Shown here: piece after piece, positions 6,584-14,281 of the stretch
Layout: each line of letters opens with the position of its first letter
Numbering within the stretch: position 1 is the stretch's first letter
Origin: an uncultured Bacteroidales bacterium
GTDB taxonomy: Bacteria; Bacteroidota; Bacteroidia; Bacteroidales; Bacteroidaceae
DNA: 64,000 nt
Assembly: GCA_902779535.1 (NCBI GenBank)
Contig: CACZBX010000009.1
Location: forward strand, 1-64,000
Direction: 5' to 3'
Made by a program: the position numbers and the translations under genes
The notes under the pieces: generated by a model
The model's input: the letters and a program-made list of their open reading frames with translations, nothing else
Database searches by the model: none
Told to the model about the DNA's origin: nothing

Positions 6584-7993
6584 ATGAAAAAAATCTTTTT
6601 CTCCATTACTCTCTTACTGCTCTCCTTTGTATCCATGCAAGGGCAAGAAGCAAAATACGTGTTCTATTTCATTGGCGACGGTATGGGCGTCAACCAAGTG
6701 TTAGGAACAGAATATTATCTTTCGGCCGCAAAAGGCGAACTGGGCTTGACACCCCTGCTTTACGCTTCCCTTCCTTATGCAACGGTTGCTTCAACCTGGT
6801 CGGCCAGCAGCGACGTGACCGATTCAGCAGCCTCAGGAACGGCTTTAGCCTGTGGCGAGAAGACCTCGAACGGAACAGTAGGTATGCTGAAAGATCATCA
6901 GACCAGCGTGAGCAGTGTGGCTGTCTGGGCAAAAGAGGCAGGCAAACGCGTAGGCATCGCCACCAGCGTCAGCATCGACCATGCCACACCGGCATCGTTC
7001 TATGCACATGTCCCCAAGCGTGGCATGTATTATGAAATCGGTTGCCAACTTCCTGAGTCGAACTTCGACTTCTTTGGCGGCTCCGGGTTCCTGCAGCCGG
7101 AAAAGAAAGATGATCCGAACGCACCTAAGGTATTCGACCTCGTCTCAAAGGCTGGCTATACCATCGCAAGAGGCTATAAAGATTATCAGAAAAAAGCCAA
7201 GAAAGCCGAGAAGATGATCCTCTTCCAAAAAGAAGGGAAAGACACTGGGTCTATCCCACCTGCCATCGACCGTCAGAAGGACGACCTCACACTGGCCGAC
7301 ATCACGCGCGCCGGCATCAACTTCCTGATGAAAGAGCCTGATAAAGGTTTCTTCTATATGGTTGAAGGTGGACAGATCGACTGGGCATGCCATAACAACG
7401 ACCCTGGCTACTGGGTTAACGAAGTCATCGACTTTGACGAAGCCATCAAGGTGGCTTACGAGTTCTATCAACAACATCCGGATGAGACCCTGATCGTTAT
7501 CTCCGCCGACCATGAGACCGGTGGCTTGGTATTGACAACAGGTGGCTATATGCTGAATGTGGGCGACCTGAAATATCAGAAGACCAGTGAAGCAGGCTTT
7601 GAAAAGATACTTGGAGAACTGCGTAAGAAATTCAACGACAACGTGCCTTGGGGAAACGTTCAGAAAGTTATCTCACAGTGTTGGGGTTTCTATGACGGTC
7701 TGAAACTGAACGAGAAACAAGATAAACGAATCAAGGATATATATGAGAAGACCTTGACAGGACAGAGCCGTGATGCGAACAAGAAGGGAGAATTCAAGAG
7801 TTCAGAGCCTCTTGTTGCTGCCTGCAAGAACATCATGAGCGAGATTGCGCGCGTTCACTGGGCTACCGGAGCTCACTCGGCAGGATATGTTCCAGTATAT
7901 GCTGTGGGCGCTGGTGCTGAACGATTTGCTGCCCGCACCGACAACGCTCAACTTCCGCTGAAGATTGCTGACGCAGCCGGATACAAGCATTGA
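6584..7993 (+). CDS. Alkaline phosphatase (PhoA-type superfamily), exported
   Basis: A 469-residue periplasmic phosphomonoesterase. After a signal peptide (ending near SMQGQ) comes the metal-binding GDG at residues 31-33 (Asp32), the nucleophile Ser81 in VTDSAASGTA, further metal ligands DWACHNND (His270) and SADHETGG (Asp309, His310), and a final His in ATGAHSAGYVPV near residue 434. Length and motifs fit the E. coli-type family. It is monocistronic, with its own -7 box and a terminator at 8015-8051. No pho-box-like repeat was recognised. Confidence 0.93.
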   Translation: MKKIFFSITLLLLSFVSMQGQEAKYVFYFIGDGMGVNQVLGTEYYLSAAKGELGLTPLLYASLPYATVASTWSASSDVTDSAASGTALACGEKTSNGTVGMLKDHQTSVSSVAVWAKEAGKRVGIATSVSIDHATPASFYAHVPKRGMYYEIGCQLPESNFDFFGGSGFLQPEKKDDPNAPKVFDLVSKAGYTIARGYKDYQKKAKKAEKMILFQKEGKDTGSIPPAIDRQKDDLTLADITRAGINFLMKEPDKGFFYMVEGGQIDWACHNNDPGYWVNEVIDFDEAIKVAYEFYQQHPDETLIVISADHETGGLVLTTGGYMLNVGDLKYQKTSEAGFEKILGELRKKFNDNVPWGNVQKVISQCWGFYDGLKLNEKQDKRIKDIYEKTLTGQSRDANKKGEFKSSEPLVAACKNIMSEIARVHWATGAHSAGYVPVYAVGAGAERFAARTDNAQLPLKIADAAGYKH

Positions 7994-8014
7994 TGAACAG
8001 GAACGATAAAACAG

Positions 8015-8051
8015 ATGAGGGATGTCCAAGCGGACACCCCTCATTTTATTT
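8015..8051. terminator. Bidirectional terminator between phosphatase and LMW-PTP genes
   Basis: ATGAGGGATGTCC (8015-8027) pairs with GGACACCCCTCAT (8032-8044) apart from one A-C mismatch. T-rich tracts follow on both strands. Confidence 0.7.
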
Positions 8052-8534
8052 CTGATGAAGACAAGCATTCAGCAGGCCCTCACATCCATCTTCCAACAAA
8101 TCGAGCACTAATTCAAAACCTTCGGGTCCTTCATAATACGGGTCAGGAACACTGCGGTATTGCTTATATTTCTGCAGATATTCTGTCATGCGATGAACTT
8201 TCGCCTTATCGGCCTCGTCCCGAGCCTTGTAAATGATATCCTCGTAGTTCTCATCATCCATCCCGATAATCAAGTCGAAGGCATCAAAGTCGGAAGCAGT
8301 AAACACCCGTGCCCGGCTGTCGAACTGATACCCTCTGCGAGCACCATGCTTCCTCATCCGGGAGTCAGGCAACTGCCCGATGTGCCACCGCCCGATACCG
8401 GCCGAGTCAATAAAGAATCGATGCGAAAGCCCTTTCCGCTCAACCAGTTGTTTCATGATACCCTCGGCAGCCGGTGAACGGCAGATATTACCGAGGCAGA
8501 TGAAGAGCAAAGCAATCTGTTTTTCCTGTGACAT
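8046..8534 (-). CDS. Low-molecular-weight protein-tyrosine phosphatase
   Basis: A 162-residue cytoplasmic phosphatase. The P-loop CLGNICRS (Cys13, Arg19, Ser20) starts near the N-terminus as in the family, and the general-acid Asp131 is in VPDPYYEG. The longer reading to 8630 would overlap the upstream helix-hairpin-helix gene and adds an unrelated N-terminus, so the ATG at 8534 is chosen. A possible weak -7 element (TATCTTCG, 8553-8560) lies inside the end of the neighbouring gene. Substrates could be phosphotyrosine proteins such as capsule kinases, but no such gene is nearby. Confidence 0.92.
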   Translation of the reverse strand: MSQEKQIALLFICLGNICRSPAAEGIMKQLVERKGLSHRFFIDSAGIGRWHIGQLPDSRMRKHGARRGYQFDSRARVFTASDFDAFDLIIGMDDENYEDIIYKARDEADKAKVHRMTEYLQKYKQYRSVPDPYYEGPEGFELVLDLLEDGCEGLLNACLHQK

Positions 8535-8571
8535 ACCAAATGAATTTGACTGCGAAGATACACAATCTTCC

Positions 8572-9492
8572 TCAATCAAACGAGAAGTATGGCAATAATC
8601 GCTCCAAATCCTCCTTGGAGAACTCCTCATAGAGTGAAAGTTGAGAGATATCCTTTATTTCTCCTCGCTTCCGACGGTGTTCGAGGATCACTTTTGCCTT
8701 GTAGAAATCCATGTAAGGATGATGGCGCAATCGTTCCAGTCCGGCTTTGTTTATTTCGAGTTTCTCCAATTCTGTTTCCTCAAGCTTGAACCACCGTAAC
8801 ATTTCCTCGGTCACGTACGGGATCTCTCTCAACTGGCTTATCGAATAGAAGCCCCCTAATCGCTGCCGGTAGCGAACGATTTGCCGAGCGATTCCACTCC
8901 CGATTCCCGGAATCCGCTTTAAATCGGCCGTGTCGACCGTATTCAGTTCAACTTGTATGCCCTCCTCAAACTTCTCGACATGCTCGAAGGTAGGCATCTG
9001 AGGCTTTCCCCTTTTGGAAGAATCAACATGCGATGCTGATTTTCCTACATTTTTTTTGTCGGGTAACTGAACATATGGAGCAGCCATCAGGAACTGACTC
9101 TCTGTCAACCCGTAAATTTTGGCTAAATCCTCTATCTTCCGAAATGTACCTCCGGCTCTTCGATACTTTAATAAATTCTGTACGACCCGAACGGGGAATC
9201 CCATTCGAATCAGCGACAGGGAATCGACCGTATTGGGATTAAAGGCAGACAAGTTCATTCGGTTTGAGACATTCTCGGGTCGCTTACTTTGTGACACATA
9301 CCGTTTGTGATGCTCTGAACTATCAATTTTACGTAAAAGTTGAGCCTCCTCCTGAATCATTTCTTCAGTTATAGACCGCTCATGAGGAGAAGAAATGGAG
9401 AAATAAACAACAAAGTTCAGTCCGATAAGAAACAATAGTGCAATAATCGCATATCGCTCCAACTTTGAATAATAAAAGAAATCCTTCCACAT
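8572..9492 (-). CDS. Membrane-anchored helix-hairpin-helix (ComEA-like) protein
   Basis: A 306-residue protein with one N-terminal transmembrane segment (about 14-33, IIALLFLIGLNFVVYFSI) and several helix-hairpin-helix units. One begins LSAFNPNTVDSLSLIRMGFP (about 81), another VELNTVDTADLKRIPGIGSG (about 181, the classic HhH hairpin) and a third EINKAGLERLRHHPYMDF (about 246). Such proteins bind DNA non-specifically; ComEA homologues do so during uptake. Here the role is unproven. The gene runs into the LMW-PTP gene on the same strand. Confidence 0.82.
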   Translation of the reverse strand: MWKDFFYYSKLERYAIIALLFLIGLNFVVYFSISSPHERSITEEMIQEEAQLLRKIDSSEHHKRYVSQSKRPENVSNRMNLSAFNPNTVDSLSLIRMGFPVRVVQNLLKYRRAGGTFRKIEDLAKIYGLTESQFLMAAPYVQLPDKKNVGKSASHVDSSKRGKPQMPTFEHVEKFEEGIQVELNTVDTADLKRIPGIGSGIARQIVRYRQRLGGFYSISQLREIPYVTEEMLRWFKLEETELEKLEINKAGLERLRHHPYMDFYKAKVILEHRRKRGEIKDISQLSLYEEFSKEDLERLLPYFSFD

Positions 9493-9606
9493 AGCTAGCT
9501 AAATCATTTTGTAATTGTCTGGGCGAAGTTAGGAAGATTCCCCAACAAAACAAAATCTGATTGCCGAAACTATGTGCAACCAAATCGACTCACAAAACGG
9601 AGCCTT

Positions 9607-10971
9607 TTAGATCAGTCCTAAACCATTTGCAAAGACAAACAAGATTCCGAGTGGAGCAACATAACGAAGGATAAAGAGGTAAACCTTGAAGAAACCAGCC
9701 CCAATCTTTCCGCCATTTGTCACTTCCTCAAATGAGATACGCTTATCCAGGTGCCACCCAACATACAATGAAATCAGCAATCCACCGAACGGGAGCATGA
9801 TCTTTGCAGTCAGATAATCCAGAAAATCGAAGAAGCCTTTCCCTGCGATGGTATATTCGCGAAGTAAACCAAACGACAAAGACGCAAAGATACCTATCGT
9901 AAAACAGCAACATGTAATGATGGTTGCCGAACGTTTACGTGAAAATCCCAGTTGCTCATGCAAGAATGACGTGGTCACCTCATGCATCGAAATCGTGGAA
10001 GTCAGCGCAGCCAAAGCCAAAAGCACATAGAACATCACAGAAAAGATGTAAGCCAATACCGGTACGTTACCAAAAGCCTGCTGGAATACATTTGGCAAGG
10101 TGATAAAGATCAAGGAAGGACCGGCATCCGGTTGGATACCGACAGAAAATGCAGCGGGGAAAATGATGATACCGGCCAAAATAGCCACCAACGTATCAAT
10201 CAAGCCTACACTGAAAGCCGTCTTGACCAACTTCGTATCTTTTGAGAAGTAGGATGCATAGGTCGACAAACAACCCATACCCAAACTCAACGAGTAGAAT
10301 GTCTGTCCCATCGCCGACAAGAACGTGGAATGATCGACCTTACTGAAATCAGGTTTAAACAAGAACTCCAAACCTTTACCCGAATTCGGCAACATCAAAG
10401 AACAAACCGCCATGACGATTAAAAGGATAAACAAGATAGGCATTAAGATCTTTGCCGAACGCTCGATACCTTTCTCCACACCCAACACAATAACGAAATG
10501 CGTCAGCAACATAAAGACTAAAAGCCAGATGAGGGGACGTATCGGGTCTTGGGAGAAAGAGGCAAAAGCGTCGATGAAATCGGCGGAATTCTTTCCGGCA
10601 AAACCATTTGTCCCGGCTTCGAGAATGTATTCCAACGTCCAACCGGCAACGACCGCATAATAGCCAAGAATCAAGAAACCGGTTAATACGCCCAAGTAGC
10701 CGACCCACTTCCACGCTGTACCAGGCGAAAGTGTTTTAAATGCACTACCTGTACTGGCCTTCGAGCGACGACCAATCGTAAACTCTGCAATCATGACTGG
10801 TAAGCCCAACAAAAGAATACATGCCAGATATAGAAGGATGAAAGCCGCACCACCGTGCGTTCCCGTCTCATAAGGGAAACGCCAAATGTTACCCAAGCCA
10901 ACAGCCGAACCAGCCGCTGCTAAGACGGCACCTATCTTACTTGCAAACTTAACTCTTTCATGTGAACTCAT
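9607..10971 (-). CDS. Sodium-dependent symporter, neurotransmitter:sodium symporter (SNF/NSS) family
   Basis: A 454-residue inner-membrane transporter with about 11-12 hydrophobic segments. The N-terminus (FASKIGAVLAAAGSAVGLGN, then IWRFPYETGTHGG) is the family signature that forms the substrate and Na+ sites, as in LeuT. The substrate is probably an amino acid or amine. It is single, with its own -7 box at 11004-11011. Nothing in the neighbourhood fixes the substrate. Confidence 0.92.
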   Translation of the reverse strand: MSSHERVKFASKIGAVLAAAGSAVGLGNIWRFPYETGTHGGAAFILLYLACILLLGLPVMIAEFTIGRRSKASTGSAFKTLSPGTAWKWVGYLGVLTGFLILGYYAVVAGWTLEYILEAGTNGFAGKNSADFIDAFASFSQDPIRPLIWLLVFMLLTHFVIVLGVEKGIERSAKILMPILFILLIVMAVCSLMLPNSGKGLEFLFKPDFSKVDHSTFLSAMGQTFYSLSLGMGCLSTYASYFSKDTKLVKTAFSVGLIDTLVAILAGIIIFPAAFSVGIQPDAGPSLIFITLPNVFQQAFGNVPVLAYIFSVMFYVLLALAALTSTISMHEVTTSFLHEQLGFSRKRSATIITCCCFTIGIFASLSFGLLREYTIAGKGFFDFLDYLTAKIMLPFGGLLISLYVGWHLDKRISFEEVTNGGKIGAGFFKVYLFILRYVAPLGILFVFANGLGLI

Positions 10972-11003
10972 GTCTTTTTACTCCCTTTTCAATTTTTATC
11001 CCA

Positions 11004-11011
11004 CAAAAGTA
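11004..11011 (-). promoter_or_regulatory. -7 box of Na+ symporter gene
   Basis: TACTTTTG on the minus strand matches TAnnTTTG, 32 bases before the ATG. Confidence 0.5.
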
Positions 11012-11151
11012 GAAATTTATTCATAAATTCAACGATTATTTTTCATAAAAAAGAAAATTCACATTAAAAAATATCAATTTGTAATTTTATATACTCTTCC
11101 AAATTCTTCATTAGCAGGTATACAAAATCCCCATACATAGGTATTGCACCA

Positions 11152-11180
11152 TCTAAACAAAACATCTATCTTTGTTTAGA
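11152..11180 (+). promoter_or_regulatory. Operator palindrome overlapping the HMA-gene promoter
   Basis: TCTAAACAAA (11152-11161) and TTTGTTTAGA (11171-11180) form a perfect 10-bp inverted repeat with a 9-base spacer. The -7 box TATCTTTG (11167-11174) lies across the spacer and right arm. A dimeric repressor bound here would block the promoter. The regulator is not in the window. Confidence 0.6.
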
Positions 11181-11202
11181 TAAATACAAGAACCTAAGAA
11201 CA

Positions 11203-11940
11203 ATGAAGAAAATGATTTTATGTGCCATGTTCCTTGCCGGGACATGCAATTTGAGTTTGTTAAATGCTCAAGAAATGAGTAAAGCTCAATACCGAGTGGA
11301 GGGGATGAATTGTGAACATTGTGTTTCGAACGTAAAGCAAACTTTGCGGAAACAGAGTGGTGTCAGAAAGGTTGATGCTGATTTAGAAAAGAAAGTCATT
11401 ACGATTACGTACGATGCACAAAAGATTAGTCCGGAGAAGATGATTCTTTCATTGAATGCTACAAAGCGTTATATCCCAACAACATATAGCGTCAGCGATG
11501 TGATTACACGAGTTGTATCCTATCGTTCTGATGATATGAAATGTGCAAACTGTGCGAAGAAAGTTGAAAAAGCAATCCAAACGTATGCTGGCGTCGACAG
11601 CGTAGGCGTTGACCTTGATAAAAAAGTTGTCACGGTGAAATACGATGCGAACAAAGTCAGCAAATCTACTTTTGAACAAACATTCGACAAATTAGGCTTC
11701 CTCACAACAACTTTCTATCCCAATGAAATCGTTGGCTATGCCCGTTACACGGTCAAAGCAGGTAAGTTGGACGAAGAGTCTAAGCAGCAACTGATAGATA
11801 ATGTTGAAGGATTGGTTGAATTGTCATCTATTCCTACCAGTAAAGTGATCGCTGTCGCATACGACAAGCGCACCTTGAAAGATGCTGATGCCGTAAAAGC
11901 AGCATTGGAAGGTAAAGGCTATAGTCTGGATATTCAATAA
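11203..11940 (+). CDS. Exported protein with tandem heavy-metal-associated (HMA) domains
   Basis: A 245-residue protein with a signal peptide (to about NAQ23) and three ferredoxin-like repeats. Two carry metal-binding CxxC: GMNCEHC (Cys37, Cys40) and DMKCANC (Cys114, Cys117). The third (from about residue 175) keeps the fold pattern but lacks the cysteines. It would bind Cu+, Zn2+ or a similar ion outside the cytoplasm, which is unusual for these chaperone-like domains. No P-type ATPase is adjacent. The promoter is covered by a 29-bp palindrome, so metal-responsive repression is a reasonable guess. Confidence 0.85.
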   Translation: MKKMILCAMFLAGTCNLSLLNAQEMSKAQYRVEGMNCEHCVSNVKQTLRKQSGVRKVDADLEKKVITITYDAQKISPEKMILSLNATKRYIPTTYSVSDVITRVVSYRSDDMKCANCAKKVEKAIQTYAGVDSVGVDLDKKVVTVKYDANKVSKSTFEQTFDKLGFLTTTFYPNEIVGYARYTVKAGKLDEESKQQLIDNVEGLVELSSIPTSKVIAVAYDKRTLKDADAVKAALEGKGYSLDIQ

Positions 11941-11960
11941 TCTTTCTTAAATAATAGGGA

Positions 11961-11997
11961 TATGCACTTGATTGTCACGATCAAGTGCATATCTTTG
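11961..11997 (+). terminator. Terminator hairpin of HMA gene, overlapping the next promoter
   Basis: TATGCACTTGAT (11961-11972) and ATCAAGTGCATA (11980-11991) form a perfect 12-bp stem with a 7-base loop, followed by the T-rich TCTTTGT. The last two stem bases are also the first two bases of the -7 box TATCTTTG (11990-11997) of the following gene. Confidence 0.65.
11990..11997 (+). promoter_or_regulatory. -7 box of VanZ-like gene
   Basis: TATCTTTG ends only 5 bases before the ATG at 12003, so the transcript is predicted to be leaderless or nearly so. Confidence 0.5.
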
Positions 11998-12002
11998 TAT
12001 CT

Positions 12003-12410
12003 ATGAAATCAGTTCTTCGAAAATACCCACTCTCTATTGTCATCCTTTTGGTGATTTGTTACCTCTCATTCTTTAAACCACCAAAGACAGATTTGGATGA
12101 GATACAATACATTGATAAGGTCGCTCACATCTGCATGTATGGCGGGCTGGGTCTTATCATCTGGTTGGAATATTTGAGAAGTCATATATCCATTAACAAA
12201 GAGCGACTCTTCACGGGTGCCATTCTGTTACCTATCCTGTTTAGTGGGGGTATCGAATTAATCCAGGAGTATGGAACTACGCATCGCGGAGGGGACTGGA
12301 GTGATTTAATGGCAAACAGCATTGGAATCCTCATTGCCGCTGCTTTTGGGAATTATATTCTTCGCCCCTACCTCGAGAAGCATCCCCAATATAAAAAGAA
12401 AAGCGAATAA
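12003..12410 (+). CDS. VanZ-like family membrane protein
   Basis: A 135-residue protein with about four hydrophobic segments and the pattern DKVAHICMYGGLGLIIW, then GGIELIQEYGTTHRGGDWSDLMANSIG, typical of VanZ-like/YbbM-type small membrane proteins. A GTG at 11985 would add six residues but lies inside the terminator stem and upstream of the -7 box, so ATG 12003 is used. Function is unknown; VanZ itself confers low-level teicoplanin resistance, but most homologues are not resistance genes. It is convergent with the CYTH gene. Confidence 0.75.
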   Translation: MKSVLRKYPLSIVILLVICYLSFFKPPKTDLDEIQYIDKVAHICMYGGLGLIIWLEYLRSHISINKERLFTGAILLPILFSGGIELIQEYGTTHRGGDWSDLMANSIGILIAAAFGNYILRPYLEKHPQYKKKSE

Positions 12411-12412
12411 GA

Positions 12413-12901
12413 TTATTCGCCTTGTTTCTTCCCCCATATCGAATATGGGACCTGAGTCAGAAAAGAATTGTAGTATCTCCGGTCGCCCGTCACTTCCTTT
12501 CCGATAAAAGGAGGCTTCTCAAAAGGTTCATCCTCACTTCCTAATTCCACCTCAGCCATCACCAAGCCTTCGTTTTCACCGTGAAAAACATCTACTTCGA
12601 AGATGTGCTCCCCGCTTTTCACCAAGTAGCGATGCTTATCTATTCGTCCCGGTTCCGACAGTTTCATCAGGTCAAGTGCATCATCAACAGATATTTCCTT
12701 CTCCCATTCATACCGACTTAGTCCAGCATGCATGGATGGTCCTTTAATCGTGAGATAAGCCTTATCATCACGAATACGTATCCGTACCGACCGACCTTTC
12801 CCATGGGTCAGATATCCTTGGACAATATGACTACAGGCAAAAGCCATTTCCTTAAAAGAATCGTCCAAGACCAAAAATTTACGTTCTATCTCCTGCGGCA
12901 T
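12413..12901 (-). CDS. CYTH-domain protein (inorganic triphosphatase/adenylate cyclase-like)
   Basis: A 162-residue single CYTH domain. The N-terminal EIERKFLV is the family's ExExK metal and phosphate-binding motif. Further charged strands RSVRIRIRDDKAYLTIKG and YEWEKEIS, and the late FEVDVF and AEVELGSEDE, line the triphosphate tunnel. Small stand-alone bacterial members are usually tripolyphosphatases; cyclase activity is not implied. Its stop is two bases from that of the VanZ-like gene. Confidence 0.88.
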   Translation of the reverse strand: MPQEIERKFLVLDDSFKEMAFACSHIVQGYLTHGKGRSVRIRIRDDKAYLTIKGPSMHAGLSRYEWEKEISVDDALDLMKLSEPGRIDKHRYLVKSGEHIFEVDVFHGENEGLVMAEVELGSEDEPFEKPPFIGKEVTGDRRYYNSFLTQVPYSIWGKKQGE

Positions 12902-12914
12902 AGATTATCATATA

Positions 12915-12953
12915 AAAAGTCTCGCAGGAGTTCCTGCGAGACCAACTTTTTTT
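12915..12953 (-). terminator. Terminator of the 43-residue protein gene
   Basis: CTCGCAGGA (12921-12929) and TCCTGCGAG (12932-12940) form a 9-bp stem with a two-base apex. T-runs follow on the minus strand (12915-12919) and also on the plus strand (12947-12953). Confidence 0.7.
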
Positions 12954-13083
12954 ATTGCAACACGATCACAAACAAGATAATCAGCATTAATATGATTAAA
13001 CCAAAGCAAATGCCTTTAATCACCCTTCTTGCTTGTTCCTCATCACGCTTCGTGACCTTGTTTTTCTTGTTTTTCTTTCCCAT
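12952..13083 (-). CDS. Small single-pass membrane protein, 43 residues
   Basis: An open reading frame from ATG 13083 to TAA 12952. The N-terminal 20 residues are highly basic (MGKKNKKNKVTKRDEEQARR), followed by a hydrophobic helix of about 20 residues (GICFGLIILMLIILFVIVLQ) that ends the protein. Topology should be positive-inside with a short periplasmic end. A -7 box (TATTTTTG, 13112-13119) lies 28 bases upstream and a strong terminator overlaps the stop, so it has a complete small transcription unit of its own. Function is unknown. It resembles no family I can name. Confidence 0.65.
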   Translation of the reverse strand: MGKKNKKNKVTKRDEEQARRVIKGICFGLIILMLIILFVIVLQ

Positions 13084-13111
13084 GGTATGTTGTTTTAATT
13101 ATTATCTACCC

Positions 13112-13119
13112 CAAAAATA
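13112..13119 (-). promoter_or_regulatory. -7 box of the 43-residue protein gene
   Basis: TATTTTTG on the minus strand matches TAnnTTTG. Confidence 0.5.
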
Positions 13120-13154
13120 ATGAGTTTTAAAGAAAAAGCAAAATGTTTTTCCCA

Positions 13155-14270
13155 TTAATTCTCTGTGCCCGAAAATTCCATCAGATAAGCCTTGATGAAC
13201 TCATCAATCTTTCCGTCCATCACACCATTCACATCCGATGTCTGGTAGTTGGTACGATGATCCTTCACTCTACGGTCATCAAAAACGTAACTACGGATCT
13301 GTGATCCCCATTCAATTTTCTTTTTTCCGGCTTCCACCTTGGCCTGCTCTTCCATTCGATGCTGCAACTCCTTATTATATAAGATAGAGCGAAGATGACG
13401 TAATGCATTTTCTCGATTATGCGGCTGGTCACGCGTCTCCGTATTCTCAATCAGGATCTCCTCTTCCTCACCGGTATATGGATCTTTATACTGATAACGA
13501 AGGCGAACGCCAGACTCCACCTTATTTACATTCTGTCCACCAGCTCCTCCACTTCGGAAGGTATCCCAACTGATTCGCGCCGGCTCGATATTCACTTCAA
13601 TGCTATCGTCAACCAGCGGAGTTGCAAACACGGACGCAAAGGAGGTCATACGCTTACCCTGAGCATTATAAGGAGAGACTCGCACCAAACGATGTACCCC
13701 ATTCTCCCCTTTCAGGTAGCCATAAGCGAAACTTCCTTCCATGTTCATTGTAACCGACTTGATTCCAGCCTCATCGCCTTCCTGCAGGTCAGTAATTGTC
13801 ACTTTATAGTCGTGTGCCTCTCCCCATCGCATGTACATACGCATCAGCATGGAAGCCCAGTCCTGACTTTCTGTACCGCCAGCGCCCGAATTAATCTTCA
13901 ACACACAATCCATCTGGTCAGCTTCCTGCCTCAACATGTTCTTGAGTTCCAACTCTTCCACAGCCGCGATAGCCTTTTGGTATGCCTCATCCACATCTGT
14001 TTCTGAGACTAACTCATCTTTATAGAAATCAACCGCCAGTTCCAACTCATCACTCAGTGTTTTCACCTCTTTATATCCGTCAATCCATTTCTGGATTTCC
14101 TTCACTTTTTTCATCTGTGCTTCCGCCCGCTTAGGGTCCTCCCAGAAGTCGGGTGCCTGCGTACGCAGTTGTTCTTCCTCCAATTGCACCGTCTTGTTAT
14201 CAATATCCAGATAATGTTTCAGTGCATTGGTGCGGTCTATTACATTCTTTAGTTGATCTGAAGTAATCAT
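13155..14270 (-). CDS. prfB: Peptide chain release factor 2
   Basis: A 371-residue class I release factor that ends translation at UAA and UGA. The ribosomal GGQ motif is at 244-246 (GGAGGQNVNK). The stop-codon recognition tripeptide, SPF in E. coli RF2, reads SPY here (199-201, HRLVRVSPYNAQGKR). The frame is continuous through codons 20-30 (KHYLDIDNK), so the autoregulatory +1 frameshift known from many RF2 genes is absent. It starts 11 bases after the acyl-CoA ligase gene ends and is probably co-transcribed with it. Confidence 0.95.
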   Translation of the reverse strand: MITSDQLKNVIDRTNALKHYLDIDNKTVQLEEEQLRTQAPDFWEDPKRAEAQMKKVKEIQKWIDGYKEVKTLSDELELAVDFYKDELVSETDVDEAYQKAIAAVEELELKNMLRQEADQMDCVLKINSGAGGTESQDWASMLMRMYMRWGEAHDYKVTITDLQEGDEAGIKSVTMNMEGSFAYGYLKGENGVHRLVRVSPYNAQGKRMTSFASVFATPLVDDSIEVNIEPARISWDTFRSGGAGGQNVNKVESGVRLRYQYKDPYTGEEEEILIENTETRDQPHNRENALRHLRSILYNKELQHRMEEQAKVEAGKKKIEWGSQIRSYVFDDRRVKDHRTNYQTSDVNGVMDGKIDEFIKAYLMEFSGTEN

Positions 14271-14281
14271 TTAATCGTTTT

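Noticed and set aside
12728..13120. Plus-strand frame of 130 codons
   Set aside because: It runs antisense to the CYTH gene and to the 43-residue protein and crosses a terminator.
14190..14220. Programmed +1 frameshift in prfB
   Set aside because: The frame is continuous through the region; no internal stop codon or shift site is present.
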